A stretch of 64,000 bases of DNA from Azophilus sp965220835 (GTDB taxonomy: Bacteria > Pseudomonadota > Gammaproteobacteria > Pseudomonadales > Azotimanducaceae): contig OZ244842.1 of NCBI GenBank assembly GCA_965220835.1, positions 1,178,001 to 1,242,000 of the forward strand, in the 5' to 3' direction. The notes beneath the pieces were generated by a model. It was given only the letters and a program-made list of their open reading frames with translations, was not told where the DNA came from and did not search any database. The translations under genes and the position numbers were made by a program. Of the stretch, positions 44,411 to 53,292 are shown piece by piece (within the stretch, counting starts at the first letter, position 1; every line of letters starts with the position of its first letter).

Positions 44411-44818
44411 AGGCGGGCGAATGCCAAGTTGGCGGGTGGCCGGACTTCGGGGCTTCGACCCCGGCTTGGGGCAAGTGTCCTTCCGCTAGGCCCTTCGCGA
44501 CGTAACAAGGGCTCTCGGCGAACATCTTGACCATCCAACCGTCAAACTAGCCATTGCTCAGCGCTCGCCGGAAGGCGTGCACGGGCGGCTTTCCCCAAGC
44601 CGTGCGCGGTGCGGCAAACCCAAGCGGGAACGAATGCCCGATTTACCCGCTAAACCACCCACTAAACCTTGCTCCAAGGCCCGTTGGCCTGTATTGTTGC
44701 GCCGTTTTTCGCGCCTCCCGCCACACTTCCATGAAACATGTGGAAACGCCTTCGCCAGTCGGGGTTGTTGGGTTGCGTCGCTGGACCGAAGTAATCAGTG
44801 CCAAGGACTAATGCCCAT
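44411..44818. other. Intergenic region before nuoG
   Basis: These 408 bp have no supported gene. A short hairpin-like stretch (GGGGCTTCGACCCC at about 44449-44462) could end transcription of the acyl-CoA ligase gene. The second half is less GC-rich and must hold a promoter for nuoG-N if these genes are not served by the upstream nuoA promoter. Confidence 0.45.
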
Positions 44819-47554
44819 ATGGCCCGCGTCAACATAGACGGCAAGGACTACGAGCTTGAGGCTGGCCGGAATCTGCTCCAGGCGGTGCTGTCCGAGCACT
44901 TGGATTTACCCTACTTCTGCTGGCACCCGGCCATGGGCTCGGTCGGTTCCTGCCGATTGTGCGCCGTCATTCAGTATGCCGATGCGGATGATGACCGCGG
45001 CCGCCTGCAGATGGCTTGCATGGTCAACGTGCAGGATGGGATGCGGGTGTCCATCAACGCGGACTTTGCCGCCGACTTCCGCAAGCAGGTCATCGAGTGG
45101 CTGATGGAGAACCATCCCCACGACTGCCCGGTGTGCGAGGAAGGCGGCGAGTGCCACCTTCAGGACATGACGGTGATGACGGGGCACACCAGCCGCCGCT
45201 ACTCGGGCGCCAAGCGCACCTTCCGCAACCAGAACCTTGGCCCCTTCATCGGCCACGAAATGAACCGGTGCATCACCTGCTACCGCTGCGTGCGCTACTA
45301 TCAGGACTACGCCGGCGGGCGCGACCTGCAGGCCTTCGGCTCCCGTTCACGCATGTTCTTTGGCCGTGAATCGGACGGCGTGCTGGAAAGCGAGTTTGCC
45401 GGCAACCTAGTGGAGGTCTGCCCAACCGGCGTCTTCACGGACAAGCCCTTCAGCGCCACCTACACCCGCAAGTGGGACTTGCAGTCCGCCCCCTCGGTGT
45501 GCGCCGGTTGCGCGGTGGGCTGCAACACCTTGCCCGGCGAGCGCTACGGGTCGCTGAAGCGCGTGCACAACCGCTACCACCCGGAAGTCAACGGCTACTT
45601 CCTGTGCGACCGAGGCCGTTTTGGCAGCCACTTCGTCAACAGCCCGGCCCGCTTGCGCCAAGCTGGCGCCAAGGCCGAGGATTGCGTGTTTGAGGCATTG
45701 GACGCCGGGGCCGCCGCCGAGCGCGTGGCTAAGGTGCTCGGCCGCGGCCGAGTGTTGGGCATCGGCTCGCCCCGGGCCTCGGTGGAAAGCAACTTCGCCC
45801 TCAAGGCGCTGGTGGGGGATGAGAATTTCAGCACCGGCGTGGCCGCTGACGAAGCGGCGCTCGACCAACTCATGCTGTCCATCTACCAAGCCGGCGGCGC
45901 GCGCATTGCCACCACCATTGAGGCGGAGCGCGCAGACGCCGTGCTGGTGCTGGGCGAGGACGTGTCCAACACCGCGCCCCGCATGGCCTTGGCCCTGCGC
46001 CAGAGCGTGAACAACAAGCCGATGGACATGGCCGCCCACGCGGGCATCCCGCTTTGGCAGGATGCGGGCGTGCGGGGCCATGCGCAGCACGCCAAAAGCC
46101 CCTTCTTCATCGCCACGCCGGCACCCACGCGCATCGACGACTTGGCGGAGCGCAAGTTGCGGGCGTCGCCGCAGGCGGTCGCCGCCGCTGGCTTCGCCAT
46201 CGCGCACGGCATCGATGGCCGTTTCGTCCAAGCGCAGGGCGCTGACGCAGACTTCGTGGCGGCAGCGGTCGCCGCGCTCACCGAGGCGGAGCGTCCGCTC
46301 ATCGTCTCCGGCACCGCTTGCGGGTCCGCGGCCGTGCTGCAGGCCGCAGCCAACGTGGCCTGGGCACTGCAAGGGCTGGGCAAGGACGCCGGCCTGTTGT
46401 TGGCCGGTCGGGAGGCCAACAGTCTTGGCGCCGCATTGCTCGGCGGCGCGCTGTCCTTGGAAGGCGCGCTTGCGCGCTTGTCCGAAGGCACGGCCGACAG
46501 CGTCATCATCTTGGAAAACGACCTGCACCGGCGGTTGGACGGGGAGGGGATTGGCCAAGCCCTGAACAATGCTGCGGACGTGGTGGTGCTTGACGTGCTC
46601 GAAACCGCCACCGCCGAGGCCGCGACCTTGGTGCTGCCCGCAGCCAGCACCGCTGAAAGCACTGGCACTTTCGTCAACCATGAAGGACGCGCCCAGCGCT
46701 TCTACCAAGTCTTTGAACCCCAGGGCGACGTGGCCCCGGCTTGGCAATGGCTGGCGGATGCCGCCATCGCAGCAGGTCGCAATGACTTGCGCTGGCGCCA
46801 CATCGATGACGTGGCGCGGGCCTGTGGTGACGGCAACCCGCGGTTGGGGGGCATCACGCGAACCTCCCCGGATGCGGCCCACCGCAATGGCGCGGGCCAG
46901 CGCATCCCGCGCATGACCCATCGAGCCAGCGGACGCACCGCCATGGACGCCCACGTCAGCGTGCATGAGCCGAAGCCCACCGTGGACGAGCAGACGCCTT
47001 TCTCCTACTCCATGGAAGGCCAGAATGGCGGCGAAGTGGCCGCTTTGATCCCCTACGTGTGGTCGCCCGGGTGGAATTCCAATCAGTCGGTGTTCAAGTT
47101 CCAGCAGGAAGTGGCCGGGCCTTTGCAGGGCGGCGACGTGGGCGTGCGGCTGATTGACCCGGAAGCCAGCCCGATTGAGGCTCTGGCCACTAAGCACCGG
47201 GAGCCGCCCAGCATTGACGCGGCGGGTTTGCAGTGGGTGCCGCTGCACCACGTGTTCGGCTCCGATGAGCTTTCCGCCCACTCACCGCCCATTGCCGAGC
47301 GCAGTGCCGGCGCGGCACTGGCGCTGCACCCCGATGACGCCAATGCGTTGGGCTTGGCGGATGGCCAAGGCGCGCGCATCAGCGGAGCGGGGTCCTTCGC
47401 CGTGCGGGTGGAGCCAGGCATGGCAAAAGGCTGCGCCGGGGTCACGCTCGGCATGCTGAACGCCGCCCAAGTGCTGCCCGAGAGCGGCGCAGCGATATCG
47501 CATGACCCGGATTTCCAGCCGCGCCGGGCGCCTGAAGTCATCGCCAGGGGCTAG
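44819..47554 (+). CDS. nuoG: NADH-quinone oxidoreductase subunit G
   Basis: The 911-residue protein has an N-terminal 2Fe-2S ferredoxin domain (FCWHPAMGSVGSCRLCAV), a His/Cys 4Fe-4S site (ENHPHDCPVCEEGGECHLQD), a second one (RCITCYRCVRYYQ) and a molybdopterin-oxidoreductase-like body with CAGCAVGCN. It carries electrons through the peripheral arm. The start at 44819 gives the usual ARVNIDGKDYELEAG opening. A long C-terminal region is typical of the gammaproteobacterial form. Confidence 0.94.
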   Translation: MARVNIDGKDYELEAGRNLLQAVLSEHLDLPYFCWHPAMGSVGSCRLCAVIQYADADDDRGRLQMACMVNVQDGMRVSINADFAADFRKQVIEWLMENHPHDCPVCEEGGECHLQDMTVMTGHTSRRYSGAKRTFRNQNLGPFIGHEMNRCITCYRCVRYYQDYAGGRDLQAFGSRSRMFFGRESDGVLESEFAGNLVEVCPTGVFTDKPFSATYTRKWDLQSAPSVCAGCAVGCNTLPGERYGSLKRVHNRYHPEVNGYFLCDRGRFGSHFVNSPARLRQAGAKAEDCVFEALDAGAAAERVAKVLGRGRVLGIGSPRASVESNFALKALVGDENFSTGVAADEAALDQLMLSIYQAGGARIATTIEAERADAVLVLGEDVSNTAPRMALALRQSVNNKPMDMAAHAGIPLWQDAGVRGHAQHAKSPFFIATPAPTRIDDLAERKLRASPQAVAAAGFAIAHGIDGRFVQAQGADADFVAAAVAALTEAERPLIVSGTACGSAAVLQAAANVAWALQGLGKDAGLLLAGREANSLGAALLGGALSLEGALARLSEGTADSVIILENDLHRRLDGEGIGQALNNAADVVVLDVLETATAEAATLVLPAASTAESTGTFVNHEGRAQRFYQVFEPQGDVAPAWQWLADAAIAAGRNDLRWRHIDDVARACGDGNPRLGGITRTSPDAAHRNGAGQRIPRMTHRASGRTAMDAHVSVHEPKPTVDEQTPFSYSMEGQNGGEVAALIPYVWSPGWNSNQSVFKFQQEVAGPLQGGDVGVRLIDPEASPIEALATKHREPPSIDAAGLQWVPLHHVFGSDELSAHSPPIAERSAGAALALHPDDANALGLADGQGARISGAGSFAVRVEPGMAKGCAGVTLGMLNAAQVLPESGAAISHDPDFQPRRAPEVIARG

Positions 47555-47562
47555 CGGGCGCC

Positions 47563-48540
47563 GTGGAATTCAGCTTTCTCAAAGGCATCGAAACGGGCTT
47601 CATCATGATCCTGCCCGTGCTCGGCGGGGCGTTGGTGGCGGCCGGGCTGCTGGTCTGGTGGGAGCGGCGCCTGCTGGGCTTCTGGCAGGACCGCTTGGGG
47701 CCCAATCGGCTGGGGCCGTTCGGCATCCTGCAAATCGTGGCCGACGTCATCAAGCTGTTCACCAAGGACGACTGGGTGCCGCCGTTCGCCGACCGGGTGG
47801 TGTTCACGCTGGCGCCCGCCGTGATTGCCGCTGGCATGTTGATGGGCTTCGTGGTGGTGCCGTTCGGCCCGGACCTTGCGGTGGTCGACCTCAACATCGG
47901 CGTGCTGTTCTTCTTGGCCATGACCGCGGTCACCGTCTATGGCGTGCTGTTGGGCGGGTTGGCCAGCAACAACAAGTATTCGCTGCTCGGCGGCCTGCGC
48001 ACTGGGGCGCAGATGGTCACTTACGAAGTGTTCATGGGGCTGTCGATCATGGGCGTGGTGTTGCTGAGCGGGTCGTTCAGCCTTAACGAAATCGTGCGCG
48101 CCCAAGAGGGCATGTGGTTCGTCTTTCCCCAAGTGCTGGGCTTCATCGTGTTCTTCATCGCCGGGTTGGCGGAAACCCATCGCCTGCCGTTCGACTTGCC
48201 GGAAGCGGAGCATGAACTCGCCGCTGGCTTCCACACCGAGTACTCATCCATGAAGTTTGGGCTGATCATGGTGGGGGAGTACATTGGCGTGATTCTCTCC
48301 TCCGCCATGATCGTGACGCTGTTCTTCGGTGGCTGGCTGGGGCCGAGCTTCCTGCCGCCCATCGTCTGGTTCACGCTCAAGACGGCGTTCTTCGTCTGCA
48401 GCTTCGTGTTGCTGCGGGCGGCCATTCCGCGGCCGCGCTACGACCAGCTCATGTCCTTGGGCTGGAAGGTGCTGCTGCCCATCACCTTGGTCAATCTATT
48501 GGCCACCGGCGCCATCGCGCTGTGGCAAGAGGGCGGGTAA
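47563..48540 (+). CDS. nuoH: NADH-quinone oxidoreductase subunit H
   Basis: The 325-residue protein has about eight membrane segments. Key loops are WWERRLLGFWQDRLGPNRLGP and AETHRLPFDLPEAEHEL, which line the quinone chamber at the junction of the two arms. It starts with GTG 8 bp after nuoG. The 95 bp that follow, before nuoI, hold a duplicated nuoI start. Confidence 0.95.
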   Translation: MEFSFLKGIETGFIMILPVLGGALVAAGLLVWWERRLLGFWQDRLGPNRLGPFGILQIVADVIKLFTKDDWVPPFADRVVFTLAPAVIAAGMLMGFVVVPFGPDLAVVDLNIGVLFFLAMTAVTVYGVLLGGLASNNKYSLLGGLRTGAQMVTYEVFMGLSIMGVVLLSGSFSLNEIVRAQEGMWFVFPQVLGFIVFFIAGLAETHRLPFDLPEAEHELAAGFHTEYSSMKFGLIMVGEYIGVILSSAMIVTLFFGGWLGPSFLPPIVWFTLKTAFFVCSFVLLRAAIPRPRYDQLMSLGWKVLLPITLVNLLATGAIALWQEGG

Positions 48541-48546
48541 GCCGAT

Positions 48547-48636
48547 ATGTGGAGCCACCTGCGAACGTTGTGGACGGTGCTGCAGCACACTTCAGTGCTG
48601 CCGCCAGCCCCGTGCCGCATTGAGGAGAACCGCTGA
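48547..48636 (+). CDS. Duplicated nuoI 5' end forming a short upstream ORF
   Basis: About 45 bp repeat the first codons of nuoI almost exactly (MWSHLRTLWTVLQHT). The copy then diverges to SVLPPAPCRIEENR and stops at TGA, which overlaps the real nuoI ATG as TGATG. It can encode 29 residues. It looks like a local duplication that now works, if at all, as a coupling leader for nuoI translation. Confidence 0.6.
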   Translation: MWSHLRTLWTVLQHTSVLPPAPCRIEENR

Positions 48637-49151
48637 TGTGGAGCCACCTGCGAACGTTGTGGACGGTTCTACAGCACACGTTTTCCCGCAACGAGACCGT
48701 GCAGTACCCGGAGGAGATGCCTTATTTGGCGCCGCGTTACCGCGGGCGCATCGTGCTCACGCGGGATCCGGACGGGGAGGAGCGCTGCGTGGCCTGCAAC
48801 CTCTGCGCGGTGGCTTGCCCGGTGGATTGCATCGCGCTGCAGAAGACCGAGGGTGAGGACGGCCGCTGGTATCCCGATTTCTTCCGCATCAACTTCTCCC
48901 GCTGCATCATGTGCGGGATGTGCGAGGAGGCCTGCCCGACCTACGCCATCCAGCTCACGCCGGATTTCGAACTGGCCGAGTACAACCGCGACAACATGGT
49001 CTATGAGAAGGAGCACCTGCTGATCGACGGCGTGGGCAAGTACCCAGGCTACTCATTCTGGCAGGTGGCTGGCAAGACCATCAACGGCAAGGACAAAGGC
49101 GAGGCGCAAAAGGAATCCCCGCCGGTGGACGTGCGCGAGCTGCTGCCGTGA
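48636..49151 (+). CDS. nuoI: NADH-quinone oxidoreductase subunit I
   Basis: The 171-residue protein has two 4Fe-4S ferredoxin motifs, CVACNLCAVACPVDC and CIMCGMCEEACPTYA, which hold clusters N6a and N6b on the path to NuoB. It follows a duplicated copy of its own 5' end and overlaps the GTG of nuoJ by 4 nt. Confidence 0.95.
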   Translation: MWSHLRTLWTVLQHTFSRNETVQYPEEMPYLAPRYRGRIVLTRDPDGEERCVACNLCAVACPVDCIALQKTEGEDGRWYPDFFRINFSRCIMCGMCEEACPTYAIQLTPDFELAEYNRDNMVYEKEHLLIDGVGKYPGYSFWQVAGKTINGKDKGEAQKESPPVDVRELLP

Positions 49152-49669
49152 CGCTGGAAACCGCCTTGTTCTACTTGGCGGCGCTGGTGTCGTTGTCAGC
49201 CACGGCGCTGACCGTGACCCGCACCAACGCCTCCCATGCGTTGATCTACCTCATCATCTCGCTGCTGGCCGTGGCGCTGATTTTCTTTCTGCTCGGCGCG
49301 CCCTTTGCGGCTGCCTTGGAAATCGTCATCTACGCAGGCGCCATCATGGTGCTGTTCCTGTTCGTGGTGATGATGCTGAACTTGGGCCGCGGCTCCGTTG
49401 CGCAGGAACGCCGCTGGCTGGCACCCAAAATGTGGATCGGACCAGGCATCCTTGCTGCCGTGCTGCTGCTGGAACTGCTCTACCTGATCGTGGGCACCGA
49501 CGTCACCACCTCCGGCATCGGCGTGTCTCCCAAGGAAGTTGGCGTCGAACTGTTCGGGCCCTATCTGCTGGCCGTGGAACTGGCGTCCATCCTGCTGCTC
49601 GCCGCTTTGGTGGGGGCCTTTCACTTGGGCCGTCGCTACATGCGGGCGCGGCGGGAGGAAATTGAATGA
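49148..49669 (+). CDS. nuoJ: NADH-quinone oxidoreductase subunit J
   Basis: The 173-residue protein has five predicted membrane helices. LEIVIYAGAIMVLFLFVVMML contains the conserved glycine and tyrosine of the third helix, which forms the pi-bulge in complex I. GTG start within the nuoI stop; its stop overlaps nuoK by 4 nt. Confidence 0.93.
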   Translation: MTLETALFYLAALVSLSATALTVTRTNASHALIYLIISLLAVALIFFLLGAPFAAALEIVIYAGAIMVLFLFVVMMLNLGRGSVAQERRWLAPKMWIGPGILAAVLLLELLYLIVGTDVTTSGIGVSPKEVGVELFGPYLLAVELASILLLAALVGAFHLGRRYMRARREEIE

Positions 49670-49980
49670 CCGCGGTCAACGTGCCCATCGAGCACGTTCT
49701 GGTGCTCGCCGCAGCGCTGTTCGCCATCGGCTTGGTGGGCGTGCTGGTGCGGCGCAACGTCATCTTCCTGCTCATGTCACTGGAAATCATGATGAACGCC
49801 TGCGGTTTGGCCTTCATCGCCGCCGGCGCCCGCTGGGCGGAAGCTGACGGGCAGATCATGTACATGCTGATACTGGCGGTGGCCGCTGCCGAAGTGGCGG
49901 TGGGGCTCGGCCTGGTGCTGCAACTGCAGCGCCGCTTCGACAACCTGGACATCGACGCTGCCAGCGAGCTGGCCGGGTAA
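49666..49980 (+). CDS. nuoK: NADH-quinone oxidoreductase subunit K
   Basis: The 104-residue protein has three membrane helices. Conserved acidic residues appear in LMSLEIMMNACGLAF and AAAEVAVGLGLVLQL, which are part of the proton channel relay. nuoL follows after 15 bp. Confidence 0.93.
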   Translation: MTAVNVPIEHVLVLAAALFAIGLVGVLVRRNVIFLLMSLEIMMNACGLAFIAAGARWAEADGQIMYMLILAVAAAEVAVGLGLVLQLQRRFDNLDIDAASELAG

Positions 49981-49995
49981 GGGCTGGTCGGAGGC

Positions 49996-51852
49996 ATGGC
50001 AGTGGACGGTTTGTGGTTGATCCCAGCGTTGCCTCTATTGGGCTTTCTGATCCTATTCGTCACCGAGGGCCGGCTGCCGAATCGAGCGGTGGCCATCATT
50101 GGCGCCGGGTCCGTGGGGCTGTCCGCGGTGGCTGCGCTGTTCGCTGGCCTTGACTTCCTGGAGCAAGGCGGCGTCCCCCGCTCTGAACATCTCTGGACCT
50201 GGATGGCGGCGGGTTCCTTTGAGGTGGCCATTGGCCTGTATCTGGATGGCCTGTCGCTGGTCATGGTGGGCGTCATCACCGGCGTCGGCTTCCTGATTCA
50301 TCTCTACGCCACCGGCTACATGGCGCATGAGGACGGCTACAGCCGTTTCTTCGCCTACATGAACCTGTTCGTGTTTGCCATGCTGATGCTGGTGCTGGGC
50401 GACAACCTGCTGACGCTGTTTCTCGGTTGGGAGGGCGTGGGCCTGTGCAGCTACCTGTTGATCGGCTTTTTTCACCAAGACTCGGCCAACGGCTACGCGG
50501 CCCGCAAGGCCTTCGTGGTGACGCGAGTGGGCGACACCTTCATGGCCGTCAGCCTGTTCCTGCTGTTCCGGGAACTCGGCACCTTGGACATCCAGGCGGC
50601 CATGAGTGCCGCCACGCTGGCTTGGCCGGATGGGTCCACGCTCTGCACGATCATTGCGCTGCTGTTGCTGGGCGGCGCGGTGGGCAAATCCGCCCAGGTG
50701 CCGCTGCAGACCTGGCTGCCGGACGCCATGGCCGGCCCCACCCCGGTAAGCGCGCTGATCCACGCCGCCACCATGGTCACCGCCGGCGTTTACCTGATAG
50801 CCCGCACCCATGACCTCTTCCTGCTTTCGCCGGACGCCCAATTCGCAGTGGCCGTAGTGGGCTTGGTCACGCTGTTCATCGCCTCCTTCACGGCGCTGAC
50901 CCAACGGGACATCAAGCGCATTCTGGCCTATTCCACCATGAGCCAGATCGGCTACATGTTCCTTGCCTTGGGCGTTGGGGCCTGGTCAGCGGCGATTTTC
51001 CACCTCATGACCCATGCCTTTTTCAAGGCCCTGCTGTTCCTGTCCGCTGGCTCGGTCATTCTGGCCCTGCACCACGAACAGGACATCTTCAAGATGGGCG
51101 GCCTTTGGCGGCGCTTGCCGGTGCCGTTCTGGAGCATGGTGATTGGCTCGGCGGCCTTGGCGGCGCTGCCGCTCACCTCGGGCTTCTACAGCAAGGACAT
51201 CATCCTGCTCACCAGTTTCGACTACGCCAACGGCGGCGTGTGGTTTTGGGGTTTGGCGGCGTTGGCCGCCTTCATGACTTCGCTCTACACCGCTCGAATG
51301 ATCTTCATCACCTTCTTTGGCGAAATGCAAACCGAACCCCATGACCATTCCGGCATCAACATGTGGCTGCCGCTGGTGGTTCTGGCGGCGCTGGCCATCG
51401 GCGGCGGTTGGTTCGGGCTGGCGCCGGTGGCCGCCGTGCTGCCGGACGGCGGCGTTGATGCGGCCCATCATGAAGGTGCCATCGTCTGGGTGACGGCGCT
51501 CATTCCCATTCTCGGGGTTCTCTTGGGCTACCTGATGTTCGGCGGCAAGCAGCTATCCGTCAGCGCTTTGGTGGAATCCAAGGCCGGTCAGGTCATTGCC
51601 CGTTTCTGGAACGGGGGCTGGGGATTCGACACGCTCTATGATCGCTTGATCGTGCGCCCGTTCCTGTTCGCGTCACGCATCAACAAGGCGGATGCGGTGG
51701 ACCTGATCTACACCTTCATCGCCGCCTTCGCCCGCCGCCTCAATGTTGTGACGGTGCGCTCCCAGACCGGCCAGTTGCGTTGGTACGCCGCCAACATGGC
51801 GCTCGGCTTGGTGCTGGCGCTGCTGCTCGTCTTCCTGCTGCCGGGGCCCTAA
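49996..51852 (+). CDS. nuoL: NADH-quinone oxidoreductase subunit L
   Basis: The 618-residue antiporter-like subunit has many membrane helices. Visible landmarks are LFLGWEGVGLCSYLLIGFF with the essential Glu, GKSAQVPLQTWLPDAMAGPT with the essential Lys, and a C-terminal lateral helix region. It is the distal proton-pumping unit. nuoM follows after 3 bp. Confidence 0.95.
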   Translation: MAVDGLWLIPALPLLGFLILFVTEGRLPNRAVAIIGAGSVGLSAVAALFAGLDFLEQGGVPRSEHLWTWMAAGSFEVAIGLYLDGLSLVMVGVITGVGFLIHLYATGYMAHEDGYSRFFAYMNLFVFAMLMLVLGDNLLTLFLGWEGVGLCSYLLIGFFHQDSANGYAARKAFVVTRVGDTFMAVSLFLLFRELGTLDIQAAMSAATLAWPDGSTLCTIIALLLLGGAVGKSAQVPLQTWLPDAMAGPTPVSALIHAATMVTAGVYLIARTHDLFLLSPDAQFAVAVVGLVTLFIASFTALTQRDIKRILAYSTMSQIGYMFLALGVGAWSAAIFHLMTHAFFKALLFLSAGSVILALHHEQDIFKMGGLWRRLPVPFWSMVIGSAALAALPLTSGFYSKDIILLTSFDYANGGVWFWGLAALAAFMTSLYTARMIFITFFGEMQTEPHDHSGINMWLPLVVLAALAIGGGWFGLAPVAAVLPDGGVDAAHHEGAIVWVTALIPILGVLLGYLMFGGKQLSVSALVESKAGQVIARFWNGGWGFDTLYDRLIVRPFLFASRINKADAVDLIYTFIAAFARRLNVVTVRSQTGQLRWYAANMALGLVLALLLVFLLPGP

Positions 51853-51855
51853 GGA

Positions 51856-53292
51856 ATGCCGTTGCTAGGACTTATTCTGCTGTTGTTGGGGGGCGGCGCA
51901 GTTGCGGCACTCTCGCAGCGGCTGCACCGCAACGCGCCGCGTTGGACGGCGCTGGGCGTCATTGCCGTTGCCGCGCTGTACTTGCTGGCCATTCCCGTGG
52001 GCGCCCAAGAGCAGGCTGCGTGGATTCCGCGCTTTGGCATCAGCCTCATCCTGGCGATCGACGGGCTCAGCTATGCCATGGTGGCCTTGACCCTGTTTCT
52101 GGGCTTGATCGCCATCGTCTCCTCCTGGTCTGAAATCGACGAAAGCCCGGGCTTCTTCCAGTTCAACCTGCTTTGGACCTTGGCCGGGGTGGTGGGCGTG
52201 TTCACCGCGCTGGACCTGTTCCTGTTCTTCGTGTTCTGGGAAGTGATGCTGGTGCCCATGTACTTCCTCATCGCCATCTGGGGCCATGAGGCCCGGGCCT
52301 ATGCGGCGATGAAGTTCTTCCTGTTCACCCAGATCAGCGGGCTGCTGATGCTGTTCGCGATCCTGACGCTGGTTTATCTGCACTACCAAGCCAGTGGCGA
52401 CATCACTTTCGCTTATGCGGACCTGCTCGGCGCTGAGCTCGACCCTGGCTACGCCTTCCTGCTGATGCTGGGCTTCTTCGTCGCCTTCGTGGTCAAGCTG
52501 CCCGGCGTGCCATTCCACACCTGGCTGCCGGATGCGCATACCCAAGCGCCAACGGCCGGCAGCGTGATCTTGGCTGGCATCCTGCTGAAGACCGGCGCCT
52601 ACGGCCTGCTGCGCTTCGTGGTGCCGCTGTTCCCTGAAGCGGCGTTGGATTTTCGCTGGCCGGCCATGTTTCTGGGCGCGGCCAGCGTCATCTACGGTGG
52701 CTATCTCGCCTTCAGCCAAAGCGACTTCAAGCGGTTGGTGGCCTACAGCAGCATCAGCCACATGGGCTTTGTGCTGCTTGGCGTCTTCGCGTGGAACACG
52801 GTGGCCGTGCAGGGCGCGGTCGTGCAGATGGTGGCCCACGGCTTCTCCACCGCTGCCCTGTTCATGATGGCTGGCGCCCTGCAGCAACGCTTGCACACTC
52901 GGGAGATGAGCCAGATGGGCGGCCTATGGCTCAAAGCGCCGCGCATGGGCGCCGTGGCGCTGTTCTTCGTCGTCGCCTCGCTGGGGATGCCTGGGCTTGG
53001 CAACTTCGTCGGTGAGTTCATGGTGCTGATCGGCGCCTTCCAGGTGGACGTGCCGCTGACCATCGCTGCCGCCATCGGCATCATCGTCGCTGCGGTTTAC
53101 TCGCTTTCCCTGATGCAGCGCTCCTTTCAGGGCGAGCCCAATGCGGCCGTGGAGTCCATGCCGGACTTCGGCTTTCGGGAGCTTAGCGTCATGATCTTGA
53201 TGATGGTGGCGCTGGTTTGGTTGGGCATCTATCCCGAAACCCTGCTGAACCTGTCCGCGCCAGTGGTTTCCGGGCTGGGGGTTGCCCCATGA
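51856..53292 (+). CDS. nuoM: NADH-quinone oxidoreductase subunit M
   Basis: The 478-residue antiporter-like subunit has FFVFWEVMLVPMYFLIAIWG with the key Glu, VKLPGVPFHTWLPDAHTQAPT with the key Lys, and SHMGFVLLG. It overlaps nuoN by 4 nt. Confidence 0.95.
   Translation: MPLLGLILLLLGGGAVAALSQRLHRNAPRWTALGVIAVAALYLLAIPVGAQEQAAWIPRFGISLILAIDGLSYAMVALTLFLGLIAIVSSWSEIDESPGFFQFNLLWTLAGVVGVFTALDLFLFFVFWEVMLVPMYFLIAIWGHEARAYAAMKFFLFTQISGLLMLFAILTLVYLHYQASGDITFAYADLLGAELDPGYAFLLMLGFFVAFVVKLPGVPFHTWLPDAHTQAPTAGSVILAGILLKTGAYGLLRFVVPLFPEAALDFRWPAMFLGAASVIYGGYLAFSQSDFKRLVAYSSISHMGFVLLGVFAWNTVAVQGAVVQMVAHGFSTAALFMMAGALQQRLHTREMSQMGGLWLKAPRMGAVALFFVVASLGMPGLGNFVGEFMVLIGAFQVDVPLTIAAAIGIIVAAVYSLSLMQRSFQGEPNAAVESMPDFGFRELSVMILMMVALVWLGIYPETLLNLSAPVVSGLGVAP

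Noticed and set aside
44411..44818. Remnant of a nuo gene between the acyl-CoA ligase and nuoG
   Set aside because: No frame in this stretch resembles any complex I subunit, and all nuo genes are accounted for.
45407..47281. 624-codon minus-strand frame opposite nuoG
   Set aside because: Shadow frame of nuoG; no start-site support and no recognisable family.
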